From Karstenula rhodostoma CBS 690.94 (lineage: Eukaryota; Ascomycota; Dothideomycetes; Pleosporales; Didymosphaeriaceae): 64,000 nucleotides of DNA. Location of the stretch: positions 2,034,937 to 2,098,936 of the forward strand of contig MU001493.1 of NCBI GenBank assembly GCA_010093485.1, in the 5' to 3' direction. This document shows positions 27,810-39,853 of the stretch, one piece after another. The notes under the pieces were generated by a model. The model made no database searches. It was not told the origin of the DNA and saw nothing but the letters and a program-made list of their open reading frames with translations. The translations under genes and the position numbers were made by a program. Numbering within the stretch: the first letter of the stretch is position 1; the number at the start of each line of letters is the position of its first letter.

Positions 27810-28624
27810 AGGCCAGTATTAGTTAGTTACCTTTTTATTTATTTATTTAGAATTCTTACTTAGCTAAGTTAAGTTTATTTAATTACTATCTTTCCCTAGA
27901 ACTAGTTAAGGTCTATTAAAAGTTACTAATTATAGCTAAATACTAGTTAACTATATTATAATCCTTATTACTTTATTCTATTATTAACGCGATACTAAAC
28001 TCCTATACTTAGTATTTTATAATTAAATACTATATACCCCTATTACTATTATTAAATACTAATTCTATATAGTTATTATTTCTATTTTTTATTTTTTATT
28101 CTTTACCTTTTATATATTATTCTATAGGCTCTATACTTAGAATTTAAAATAGAACTTAGAACTTTTTTATTAATATTATTACTATTACTATTATTTTTAT
28201 TTATATATCTACTATACTATATAGAACCTCTTATATCTAGTAAATATTTATTTTATTACTTATTATCTCTACTATAAACTTCTTATTTTTTTTAGTTACC
28301 TCCTCCTCCCCTTTATTATAATAGGCTTTAATTTTCTATAGCTCTTATTATATATATACTAAATATTACTACTATATTATTACCCTTTTTAGTTTTATAA
28401 TAGCTAACTAAGCTATATAATTTAGTTTAAATACTCTACTAATATCTATATATACTAGATTCTTATTAACTTTAACTTTAATTTTATTATAAATTCTTTA
28501 GGTATCCTTATTATTACTATTATACTAGGATTTAATTATAGAATAGATATATTTAGAGTATTACTAAGTATTCTAGATAGCTTTATTACTATTTAGAGGT
28601 ATAGTAGAGAATACCTATATAGCC

Positions 28625-28660
<36 letters not shown>

Positions 28661-29109
28661 GTCTTAGTTAAATTAATTCTAAGGACTAGGTATTATATTA
28701 GTATATCTATATTATATAAGTATTATACTATTAAAAAAAATTTATAATATACTAATAATAGTTATTTTATATATATACTATTAATAACTAATAGAGTATA
28801 GAATAGAGAGAGTAATATAGATAGTAGTACCTATCTATATATATTTTTCTCTAGTCTTAATAAGAATTATTTTTTTTATTTATTAATAACTCTCTATTAT
28901 TAGAATTCTTATATATTAGTAGATATATACTAAGTCTATTTTAGCTAGCTTAGTATTATATCCTTTTTAGTTAGTCTATATATAGATATTAGGCGCGCCT
29001 TAGCTATTTTTTTAGTTCCCCTTTATTTATATATTAGTAAAGTATAATACGCCTTTTTATTCCCCCTACTTTATTAAGTTACTCTACCTTATAGTAAATC
29101 TCTATAATA
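27810..29109 (-). mobile_element. R1a: 1.3-kb R1 element inserted in Gypsy-B RT
   Basis: On the plus strand it begins AGGCCAGTATTAG and ends CTCTATAATA, with TAAGGTAGT on both sides (27801-27809 and 29110-29118). It splits RT between the 'AKVFT.IDL' part and the 'WKTAFR' part, so the insertion is certain. It matches R1c directly and R1b, R1d and R1e in reverse complement; strand is given relative to R1e. There are no LTRs, no clear terminal inverted repeats and no recognisable protein. The 9-10-bp duplication fits a Mutator-like non-autonomous element or a LINE-type insertion. Confidence 0.88.
28625..28660 (+). repeat. (TTA)12 microsatellite in R1a
   Basis: A perfect 36-bp trinucleotide run. 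The same place in R1c holds (TTA)n followed by (CTA)n, and R1b/R1d/R1e carry the short complementary run, so it is a variable internal part of the R1 family. Confidence 0.95.
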
Positions 29110-30205
29110 TAAGGTAGTATTTATTTTATAAATTTATTATAATAAAAACCTTAGCTTATAAGAGTCTATTTCTAAGTTCTAAAATATTAAATAATAGATA
29201 TTAATTTTTAATTATAATATTATTAATTTTTCTATAATTTATATAGGGCTATAGTTCTCTATCTTTCTTTAGTATAAATATAAAAGAACTGGCTACTAAT
29301 AACTTTAAAAATCTAATATATTCTTTTTTAATATTACTTTTAATAAATTCTTTTTCTTACTAGAGTTCCTTTCTAGATTTACTATATAGTAGTCTAAAAG
29401 GTAGTATCTTTTCTTTTTTTAAATTAATTATATAATTTTAAAATTAATATTATAGAAGGTTTATATCTCTTTTTTTTTTTTTTAAATATATATATTTATA
29501 CTTTATATTATTTAGATATTATAAGATTTATACTATTATCCTCCTTTTTATATTTTATAATCTAGTAGTTTTTACTAGTATTTACTAAGGGTAATTTCTA
29601 TTTTTTAACTTTCTATTATAGTATTATATTATTAATAACTTTTTTATTTATTATTATATACTTTTAATATATAGACTTTACTTATAATATATAATTATAA
29701 TACTTAAAAAATATTTTTTTTAAATCCTAGTTAATATATAGGTTATATATCTTTAACTAAAATAATCCTAATATAATTTTATAGATTAATCCTTTTAATA
29801 TATTAAGGATAATTTCCTTTTAGTATTTTTAGATATTAAGTATTATTTTAATTTTATAGGTAATTTAAAGTATTTTAGATATTATAGTTCTATTTATAAT
29901 ATAGAGAGTATAAGGTTTTTTTTTATTTAATATAATAAGTCTAGCTTTCTATACTATTTAGTATAATATAAAGTTCCTTTCTACTCTAGAGTCTATAAGA
30001 GTTTTTATCTATATTTCTTTAAACTATACTAGTAGTTTAATTAATTCTATATTCTCTATAGTATTTATTTCTTTAAAAATAAATTTTTAAGATATATATT
30101 TAAAAAAGATATCTTTTTATTATTATATATTTTAGATTTAAAATATATATTTTTATAGTAGTTATACTTTACTTTTCTTTTTTAATAGTATTTATAGTAT
30201 TCTTT
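29110..30205 (-). pseudogene. Gypsy-B reverse transcriptase relic, N-terminal part
   Basis: Continues RT across R1a. From about 29120 to 29360 (minus) a frame follows 'GFI..S.SP..SP.LFV.KKDG.LR.C.DYR.LN..T.KN.YPLP.I.EL..RL..AK.FT.IDL', ending exactly where R1a begins. Protease or spacer sequence should lie further right; I see no motif there. F7a begins at 30206. Confidence 0.85.
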
Positions 30206-31516
30206 CCTCCCTCCTAAGTAAAAGGGGTTACTTAAATTACTCTACTATATATTTTTAGTAATTTATATTACTTTATATTATTCCTATATATACTATATTT
30301 TTATTTAAATTTTCTCTAATTACTAATAATAATACTAGTCTTAATTAGAATTATAGATTTAATTAATTATATTTTTCTATCTAATTTTACTAATACCTAT
30401 AAGCTATAATATACTATTATAATAATAATAATAATACTTATAATAGTTATTAATATTAAGATATATATATATCTAGTCTATATACCTTATAATAAAGAAA
30501 TACTATATACCCTATTAGATATTACTACTATCTATAAAAGAAAAAAAAACTATATACTATTACTTATATATATTACTAGCCTTAATATAATACTTATTCC
30601 TAGAGTTAGTAATATATTTAATAATAATAAAGTATAGAATTTATTTAATACTTACCTCTTTTACTTATATTTCTACTTATTTTATATTTTATATATATAT
30701 TAATATAAGTTCTATAACTCTATAGTTTATTTTTAATAATAATAGAAAAAGCTCTTTATAAGTAGAGAATCTACTAAGTCTAAATTACTTTTTTTTTTAA
30801 TAATATAGTTTTATATATCTTTAGCCTTATAAGCTATAGTTCTATATTCTAGGGTAACTAGACTCTTAAAAAGGAATTAGAAGAAAACTAGTATAAGGAA
30901 TTTTAGGAAACTACCTTCTACTAGTAACTAATATTCTAAAACTTTAAAATAATTATTTATAATCTAGATATAAATAGCTAGATAGTTTTCTAATAAATAT
31001 TTAATTATTTTAATTTTTATAAAATTATTATATATTTAACTATTAATAATAGACTAGACTAGAGATACTATAATAATAGATATAGTAAGAAAAAATAAAA
31101 ATATTTAATACTTAATAAGGTCTAATAAATATAATATATAGTATAGAGATAATAGAAATAGTAAATAATAAATAATTATATTATATAATACTATATAAAG
31201 AATAGTATAGCTTTTTATCTATTATTCTACTATTAAAATAACTAATTAATTAATAATAGTACTAATATTTAATACTAGTAGCTAACTAATTTATTCTAAA
31301 TTATAAATATCCTATAATTACTTAGTATATATTTAATTTAGATCTAATTATAAGAGATATATATACCTAGTCTAGTCTTTATATAGATAAAAATCTATTA
31401 AAGGAGAATAATCTATAATTTTTAAGTTATTTAAAATATTTATATTTTAGTATTCTACTAAGTTTCTTTATTAAGTTTTACTATAACTTACCTAAGCTCG
31501 CGAAATATTATATTTA
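30206..31516 (-). mobile_element. F7a: 1.3-kb F7 element inserted in Gypsy-B
   Basis: On the plus strand it begins CCTCCCTCCTAAGTAAAAGG and ends CGCGAAATATTATATTTA, flanked by ATAGTATTCTTT at 30194-30205 and 31517-31528. The reverse complement matches F7b (58566-59982) almost throughout; strand is given relative to F7b. No terminal inverted repeats, LTRs or protein motif are visible. The 8-12-bp direct repeats suggest a DNA transposon derivative or a LINE-type insertion, not an LTR element. Confidence 0.82.
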
Positions 31517-33431
31517 ATAGTATTCTTTATTAGTTTCTTTTCTTTTTAATATAATACTATTTATATTATAGAAGGCTTTACTATTTTCCTTTTTTAGTAT
31601 AGATTTAAACTTAATTATTATAGATTTAGAGTCTAGAATACTATTAAATTTATTTACTTTTTTAAGTTCCTTATACTTTTTATAGTAAGGATATAAGTAA
31701 GTATACTAAAAAGGTTATATATATTCTCTATTAATAAGTATTAAGTATACTTAGTTTATAGTATTATTAAAATTTAGAAAATACTTAGTTTTATATTTAT
31801 TCTATAAGTATTTATTATATTATATAATAAAGTAATTAAACTATTACTATTAGTAATATTTTTTTTTTTATAATTAGTAATTTACTTTTTTTTTTATTTA
31901 GTAATATATATTATATATATCCTCTTTATAATATTACTATTTAAGAGATATATATATAAGGTTATAATAGTCTAGATTATACTATAGTAAATATATTAGA
32001 TTTTTATTTAAATAGACTTTATTTTTCTTTTAATTCTAGTAAATATAATTAGTCTATTTCCTTTCTTCTTTAGATATAAAATTAATCTACTTAGATTTAT
32101 AAATAATTAGAATAATTTTATTATTTTTATAGGCTATTATTTTATATACGAAATCTCTATCTTTTAGTTAATATTATTATAAAAAATCCTATATATATTA
32201 GTTATTAGTATAAAGTATATAGTTTAGTAATATTAAATTATTTTTTTATTATTTAGTTTATAGGTATAGTATAGAAAATTATAGAACTAATTTCTTTTTA
32301 TATATATTTAATTCTTCTTTAGAATTTTTATAAAATTAAAAGTCTAGTAAGTTAGATTATTCTAAACTCTTTTTTTTAATTTTAAGTTAATTAATAGAGG
32401 TTACTATCTACTATTCTTTATTAGTAACTATTACTTTTTTAATAAATAGTATATTTAACTATCTAATAACTTTATTCTTAAATTTATAGTTTCTAGCTAT
32501 ATAGTCTAGTTTACTATATCTAAAATAGAGATATATTTTAGTCTCTAATTATTAGATTCTATTAGAAATATACTTATTTATATTATTTTTTAATAGATTT
32601 ATTTAGTTAAATATTCTAGTTACTTTTCCCTTTTTCTTATCTAAGTAATTAAACTAAACTCCTTCTATTAGCTAATATCTATATAAATTATATAATTAAT
32701 ATTAAGGTATCTTAGATAGTACTTAGTAGATTACTAGTACTAATTATTTAAAACTTATTACCTTAGAATTTTATTATAATTCTTTATTTAGTATAAACTA
32801 TTCTCTATTAGTTCTAATTATTTCATTATATAGGTCCTTTAAAATATTAATTTTAAATCTACTATAAAGTAGTTCTTCTTATATAAATTATTTAAAATTT
32901 TATTTATATATTATTTTTAGAAATTTATCTTCCTAGTTAAGTTATATAGTATATTTATAAAATTTAGCTATATACTTAGCTATAGATTAGTATTATTTAA
33001 TAGTTTAAATAGCTTATTTAGTAATAGATATTTTATTAGTAATTCTAAAGAGTTATCTAAAGTATTTCTTAAAATTTTTATAGTTTTTAATAATATTAAC
33101 TATATTAGTATTATTATTAATATATTTTTTATTATTATTATTATAGTTTATATCTAGGTATTTAATTATATAGAATTAGATCTATTTTTTAGCCTATTTA
33201 TATATATAGAATATTATAAATAAAACTTTATTTTTATTTTTAAATATTATAGATAATCTATAAAAGTATATATCTATTTAAAAGAGTTATATATTAAATT
33301 AATTATAATTACTATTATATAAATTAGATTTATATATCTTATTCTTAGTATCTACTAGAGATATAATACTAGTACTATTTAAAACTATAGAAAGGGGTAT
33401 TCTATTAGTATTTATATTAAAGTATTTAAAA
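31517..33431 (-). pseudogene. Gypsy-B Gag and leader region relic
   Basis: By position this is the Gag/leader end, between F7a and the 5' LTR. I recognise no knuckle or capsid motif; both strands are full of stops. It keeps one rare TCA at 32823. Confidence 0.45.
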
Positions 33432-33846
33432 TATTAAATTCTATAGAGTAGCTAGTTCTATAAAATTAGGGTTAGTTTTTAAATAAAAGTATTTAGAAGA
33501 AGGAGAGAGAGTATTATTAGTATTAATAGTATTTTATAAAGTATAATAAGTTAATAATAGGGGCCTAAATAAATCTAAATAATAACTTAAAACTTAAATT
33601 AAATATAAATATAGAGAGTCTATTTTTATACTTCTATATACTAGTATAATTAATTACTCTAATTACTCTAATTACTCTAATTAAATTATATTTAGTTTAA
33701 TTAGTATAGGTCTTAATTAGTTTAATTAGGATACTAAAACCTCTAATTACTCTAATTAGATTATATAACTAATAACTATACTACTAAGACTATATTATAA
33801 AAATTATATATATAATCTATTAAACTCTTTTAACTAGATTTTAATA
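33432..33846 (-). repeat. Gypsy-B 5' LTR (415 bp)
   Basis: Same length and ends as 24643-25057, followed by CTATC at 33847-33851. Differences from the other LTR are mostly C/T and G/A, so divergence cannot be used to date the insertion. Confidence 0.93.
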
Positions 33847-33851
33847 CTATC

Positions 33852-34955
33852 TATATATATTATATAATATAATAATATTATAATATTATAATACTATATA
33901 ATACTAATAAAATAATATACTCCTTATTTACTAATATCTAATACGTAATTATAAAGAAGTCGCGAAATATTAAAAATATTATAATTTAAAAAAGAATATA
34001 AAAGAAAGATTATTTACTAGTAGTAAATAATTTATAGTACTATATATAAAGGCTAGCTTTTATAGAAAGAAATTTATACTATATTCTACTCTATTAAAAT
34101 AGCTAATAATAATAAATAACTAATTCTTAGTAATAAATATAATATAGTATATACTAATAGTAAGTCTATTAGTAATCTAGATATATCTAACTATATATAT
34201 TATAAAATTTAATATATTATCTAGTAAGTTAATCTTTATTAGTATAATAATTAATCTAGTATATAAATACTATAAATTATAACTATAAATTATATAATTA
34301 TAGAGTCTATTAGTAAGTTTCTTATATATATATATATATATAGTATTATTAATCTAGAATAGAATTACCTTTATAGTAGTTAACTAGAAATAGGGACTTT
34401 ACTAGTAAATAGTAAGAGCTAATTATAATAGTTTTTAAGAATTAAAAGAAGCTAGACTTTATAGTAAAGATAATTATAATTAAATTAGAATAATTTATAT
34501 AGTTAATAAATATAGAATAGATAGTAATAACTTTATAGAATATATAAAAAAATAGTAGATAATATTAATAGTAATAATAAATAGATAATATTAATAGTAA
34601 TAATAGATAAATAATATTAATAATAATAATAAATAGGTAATATTAATAGTAATAATAGGTAGATAATATTAATAATAATAATAAATAGGTAATATTAATA
34701 GTAATAATAGGCGGGTAATATTAATAGTAATAATAAATAAATAGTATTAATAGTAATAGTAATAGTAATAGGGTAATATACTAAGCTATAAGTTATAAAC
34801 TATAGATAAAAGTTATAAATATTAGTAAGTATAGATAAAAAAAATTAGTATTAAATAATAGTTAGTATTATACTAATAATAAAAAAAATATAAAAATATA
34901 TAAAATAAATATTAAAGAAAAATAAAAAGCTCTCTTTTATTATAAATATACTATA
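33852..34955. other. Unassigned 1.1-kb segment inside Gypsy-C
   Basis: Gypsy-C RT homology stops near 24590 and resumes near 34960, so beyond Gypsy-B there is extra DNA that does not belong to the polyprotein: this segment and perhaps 24590-24637. Gypsy-B may therefore have inserted into an earlier insertion. It contains TCGCGAAATATTA near 33960, shared with an F7 end, and the 26-bp minisatellite. Confidence 0.5.
34557..34770 (+). repeat. 26-bp minisatellite, seven units plus remnant
   Basis: A unit of the form AGATAATATTAATAGTAATA plus six bases begins at 34557, 34583 and 34609 and continues every 26 bp to about 34738, then decays into AATAGT runs. Units vary by A/G changes. Twenty-six is not a multiple of three, so it is not a coding repeat. 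Confidence 0.9.
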
Positions 34956-34959
34956 TAGT

Positions 34960-35770
34960 TCTATAAACCTAGATATTTTACCTTTTATTAATAATATTAT
35001 ATTAGCTAGACTAAAATTAATCTATAATAATAAAAAGGTTTTATTTAAAATCTAGTAATTTATTTTTAAGTATATTATCTAACTTAATAGGGTATTAATA
35101 AATCTAGAAAGAATCTATACTATAGTATTAGAAATAAAATTATTTTAAAAAGTAAATTAAATAGAAATTATTAATTATAAGGTCTTCCCTAATAGATAGT
35201 TACTATAAGAAAAAATCTTACCTTAAAAAAAATATAATAATATAAATAAAGTATAATAGTTTATTAGAATTTATATTTATTATTAGTAATAGATTTTCTA
35301 TTTTTCTATTAAAGTAAGGCTATTATATAGACTAATAAGAAAGGACTAGAAATAAATAAAAAAAAATATTAAAAAATAATTAATAAAAATTCTAAAAGAA
35401 AATATTACTACTATTCTAGTTTTAATAACTCTAGATTATAAATTAGGGTACTAGATCTTCCTTTATATAGATATAAGTATATAGAAAGAAAGTATATATA
35501 TTAAATAAATAAAAGAGAATAAAAAATACTATTCTATTTAATTTAAAAATACTCTATAGTTTAAAACTAAATTAAAATAGTATTTAACTAAATTAAAATA
35601 TATAGTAATAATATAAATACTTAAGAAATTTATATTATACTTATATAGAACCTAATTTTTATTAAAATAAATACTACTATTTTAATTTTATAACTTAATT
35701 AGTCCTCTATAGACCTTTCTAGATTAGTTATAAATTATTTAGAATTTTATTAGAGTAATTAATAAGTTTA
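34960..35770 (+). pseudogene. Gypsy-C copy 1 pol relic, end of RT and RNase H
   Basis: Plus frames here follow the fungal gypsy subfamily with 'K..F....I.IVG..C' then 'RAFLGVC.YYRIWI..F..IA.PLY.L..K' (about 35250-35340), and an RNase H part resembling 'W.E.ESRYSQ.K.ELYGLFRAL' (about 35540-35620), then 'LL..DA...' and 'DLP' blocks (about 35660-35740). The match is by pattern after reading RIP stops as W/Q/R; residue limits are approximate. Confidence 0.6.
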
Positions 35771-38524
35771 CTACTATAAAAATATATAATAGATAGCTTA
35801 GTCTTTACTTAATTACTATTAACTACCCTAAATAGTTATATTACTAGCTAGAGAAATTAGATAGAATACCCTTTTAATATATAATATATAATAATTACCT
35901 TAAAAGGTTCTATAAGCTTAGCCCTAATAATAAGGCTTAGATTTTAAAAAAAAGAATAAAAATAATATTTAAAAATCTACTAATTAACTCTTATTAACTA
36001 GTACTAAAAGTACCTAAACTATCTAGATATTAAATAGTTAAAAAAAGAGAGAAATAATTAGAATTAAATCTAAAAAATAAAAAAGGCTATAGAGAATAAA
36101 ATAGAAAGAGAAAAAGAAAAAACTCTAATAAGTAATTATACTAGTAATATAGATAAAAGATAGTTTACTAAAAATAATTATTCTATAAAAGAAAAAAGCT
36201 TTTAATTTAAATATAAATATAAATATATTTACTTTTAAGTCTAATACTAAGTTAGACTAACTACCCCCCTAACCTAATAAAGTATTAGAAAAACTAACTA
36301 TAAATAATTAGTAAAAGAAAAGAAAGGAAAGTAGAAAAAATAAAATACTTAATAAAATTTTAAAAGAAATAAATATAAGATATAAAAGAAATAAATAGAT
36401 AGTATAAAAAAAAAAGAAATTATAAAAAAAGTTAATAATAAGGAAAAATCTATACCTTTAAAAAAGTAAAGAAAAGAAAAGAAATAAATTTAAAATTAAA
36501 AACTAGTTTTAAAACTATTATTAAAGGGAAAAAAAAAAAGTTTTAGTTTTTATTATTTTTATTTTTTTTATTAGAGTCTTTAGTAATATAAGAAGGATAA
36601 TAACTAGTTAAAAATTTAGTAAAACTAGAACTACTAGTAGTCTTAAAATAATAAAGAAAAGAACTAGTATAAAAATAACTCTACTAAAATCTAGAAAATA
36701 ATTAGGGCTAAAGAGGTAAATTACTAAATAAGAAATTAATAAATTAAAAAGTAAAACTTTCTCCTTAAAAGTAAATTAAACTAGAGGATAATTAGAGTTA
36801 AAAAGAAATAGTATTTTAGAATAGAAAATTAAAGTATATAAAAAAGCTAAAAATAGATAAACTATAATTAGAATAAAAAAAAAAATCTATATAAAAAAGC
36901 TAAAGTTCTAAAAAAAAAAAACTAAATTATAATAAAAAAAAATAAACCTCTAGAAACCTATTAGGCTAGATTAATAAGAGTTTTAAAAAAAAGAAAACTA
37001 TAGTTTTAAAATATAATAAAATAAAACTTTAAGGATTTATTATTAATAAAGGTATTTAGAATAGAAATTATTTTAGAAATTTATATAAATAGAATTTAAG
37101 TATATATTATTCTAGTAGAAAGAATATTAATAACTAAAATAATATTAGTAACTAAAAAACTAGAGCTAGAATTAATTAGTTTTTTTAGAAAGAGGTTAAT
37201 AAAATAGAAATAATATAGAATTAGGGCTAAGACTTATAATAAAAAAAGTAAAAAATATAATTATTATTTATTTAATACTTATTATAGGTACCCTAGTTTA
37301 ATAGTTTACCTCTAATATAAAAAATACTATATTTACTTCTAAAATAAAACTTAATTCTATTTAAGTAGTTCTAGTAGTAAGTATAATAATAGTTAGTTAG
37401 AAAAAAAAAAAAAAAAATAAATAGTACTAGTAATATATTAAATATTTATATTAATATTAATATTATAGTAACTATATTTAAAAGAAATATATTTAGTATC
37501 TAGATTAAAAAACTTAATAATAGTTTTTATTTTAATATTACTAATAGTAAAGTTTTAAATAGTAAAATTTATAAATCTATTATTTTTATAAATACCTATA
37601 GTATAGAAAATAGAACTAAGAGTAATACCTTATATATTAAATTAATAAATAAAGTAAATAAAATTATAAAGAAAATTATAGTTTATCTTCTAATAAGCTT
37701 TTATTTAAACTAGAAAAAAATAAATAAAAAAAAAAGTAAAAGTAAAAAATAATTAAAATAACTTATACTATTTAATAGTATACTTTTTAGTAGACTTAAA
37801 AAGATAAATATAGAAATTAACTTTTAAATTACTATTAAAATTATAGTATAATAGGTTATTATTATCTCTACTACTAAACTTTTTATTACTATTTCTAGTA
37901 GTACTAATAATAGTTCTACTAGTAGTATAGTTAATAGTAGCTATAGTAAAGAGGAAGAAGAGAAGTTAATAAAAAAATATTAAAAGAAAAATAAAAGGTA
38001 AAAAAGTAAATAAAAGAAATTTAAAGAAAGAAAAAAGTTTAATAAGAAAAAATTAAAAAAAAGTTAAAATAAAAAAACTAGAAAATAAAAAAATATTAAT
38101 AGAAAATTAAAAATAAGTAAAAAAAAAAAAAAAGTTTAAAAAATTATATATTTTAGAATTAAGTATAGGCCTCTTAATAGAGTTTAGTAAAAGAAATAAA
38201 AACTATTTATAAATTATAAATCTCTATATTACTACTATCTAATATATAGAGTATTAGTAAATAACTTTAGTTATTTTATTTTAAAAAATAAAGAAGTAAT
38301 AGATTATTAAATATAACTATAATCTATTAAAAGGGCTAGTAAATATTAAAATACTAAGTAGATAAATAAAAGACTAAATAAGGTTCTTAAAAAGAATAAT
38401 AAGTAATTAGAAAGAAATAAGTAAATAAATTAAAATAAAATAAAATATATAAAATTAAAAATTAATTAGAGTAATATAATAGCTAAGAGGTTTAGGGGCT
38501 AAGTTTTAAAAAAAGAAAAGAAAA
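35771..38524 (+). pseudogene. Gypsy-C copy 1 3' region, A-rich, integrase not identified
   Basis: Integrase is expected here but I could not find its motifs. The sequence is strongly A-rich on the plus strand (lysine-coding bias). It recurs in reverse complement at 39854-42227 and 43411-43790, so it is element sequence. It ends at LTR ii. Confidence 0.55.
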
Positions 38525-38744
38525 TATAATATAAAAATTAGTTAGTAATATAGAATTAAAAAATAATAGGCCTAATAAACTATTATAAAAAAAGAGTTTA
38601 GTAAATATAGAAAAGATAAATAATACTAACCCTAATAATTTATTATAAAAAAAATAAAAGAGACTTTATATAATAAATTTTTACTAAAATAATTAAATTT
38701 AATTTTTTTATATTTCTTTTTTTTTATACTATACCTCTACTATA
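38525..38744 (+). repeat. Gypsy-C LTR ii (3' LTR of copy 1)
   Basis: 220 bp beginning TATAATATAAAAATTAG and ending CTCTACTATA; matches 19860-20080. Right-hand 5-mer is ATACC. Confidence 0.83.
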
Positions 38745-39632
38745 ATACCTTCTTCTATAAATTTAAAAATAGTATTTTTTAATTATAATTTATTACCTCT
38801 AGTTACTTAATATTTAGAACGAGTAATAGTAGGTTAAAAATAGGTATATTTAGAGTAAAATATAATAAAATATAACTAGAGATTTATTTTTTATAAACTA
38901 TTAAATCTAATAAATACTAAAAAAACTAGTTATCTTTAAAATAAAAGCTAGTTTAGACTATAAAATTTATTTTCTATATCTTCTAATATAAAAGTAGTAA
39001 TATAGATAAAATATTCTAATATAAATAAGGTATTATTAAGTATCTATATTATACTAGATCTATACTAGAAGTATAATATTTTTAAATATATAGATAATTT
39101 CTATAGGGTTAATTAGTAAGGTATAAATATATTTAATAAAATAAAAAAAGGGATATAGTAATTTAGTTTATATAGAATTATTATATAGGGCCGTTTTAGC
39201 CGGTATAGATATTTATACTATAGTTATATTAGTTAGTATTTTTAAAATAACTATAGATATAGTTTATTTATATAATTATTTAAAATATATAAATATTTAT
39301 ATTAGAATTAAAAGTTTATCTATATAAATAATTATTATATATAAATACTTAAGATTCTAGAACTAATAGACTATATTTTTAGACTTATTTATATAGAAAT
39401 ATTATTTATATTATATATATAACCTTAAGGTATATACTAGTAAGTTAACTTATCTAAATAGTATTTTTAAAAATTTAGTTTTAGAAATTAAAATTTATTA
39501 TATAGTAGTAGTATTCTAATAGAATAATTATACTAGTATATTTAGTATTTTTTATATTTAGATTTTAGGAATATAGAAGAATTATATATAGTAAAAAAAG
39601 TATTTAGTAATTAAATTTAATATTTTATATAC
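38745..39632. other. 888-bp spacer between tail-to-tail Gypsy-C copies
   Basis: No gene or repeat recognised. It is fully depleted in CpA/TpG and holds two CpG sites close together near 39190-39205 (GGGCCG and AGCCGG). It may be the remnant of the target DNA for one or both copies. Confidence 0.5.
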
Positions 39633-39853
39633 TATAGTATAGATATAGTATAAAGAGAAAGAAATATAAAAAAATAGAATTTAATTATTTTAATAAAAAT
39701 TTATTATATAAAGTCTCTCTTATCTCTTTTATACTAAACTATTAAGATAAATATTATTTATTTTTTTTATTATTATTAAGTATTTTTTTTAGAATAGTTT
39801 ATTAGGTCTACTATTTCTCTAATTTTATATTACTAACTAATTTTTATTTTATA
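39633..39853 (-). repeat. Gypsy-C LTR iii (3' LTR of the minus-strand copy)
   Basis: 221 bp, reverse complement of LTRs i and ii. It is joined on its right to the reverse complement of the Gypsy-C 3' region, so it is a 3' LTR. Confidence 0.83.

Larger units (their letters stand above)
24643..33846 (-). mobile_element. Gypsy-B: complete Ty3/gypsy element nested in Gypsy-C
   Basis: Two 415-bp LTRs and a 5-bp CTATC duplication bound 9204 bp. It reads on the minus strand: 5' LTR right, then Gag region, pol with RT and integrase, a polypurine tract and 3' LTR left. Removing R1a (1300 bp) and F7a (1311 bp) leaves about 6.6 kb, a normal gypsy length. Its RT and integrase relics are the clearest in the window. 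It is younger than Gypsy-C and older than R1a and F7a. Confidence 0.93.
19860..38744 (+). mobile_element. Gypsy-C copy 1: Ty3/gypsy element split by Gypsy-B
   Basis: Bounded by related 220-221-bp LTRs in the same orientation. The interior reads leader repeats, a Gag-like region, RT (24130 on), then a break holding Gypsy-B and about 1.1 kb of other DNA, then the rest of RT and RNase H (about 34960-35770) and a long A-rich 3' part. Without Gypsy-B it is about 9.7 kb. The flanking 5-mers (TATAT left, ATACC right) do not match, so the two LTRs may not be one original pair, or RIP and rearrangement have hidden the duplication. Confidence 0.75.

Noticed and set aside
28625..28660. TTA run as a poly-asparagine or poly-leucine coding tract
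   Set aside because: It lies in the non-coding R1 element and varies in make-up between copies.
34557..34770. CRISPR-like or origin iteron array
   Set aside because: Simple 26-bp tandem repeat with no spacers; low complexity of the form (AATAGT)n.
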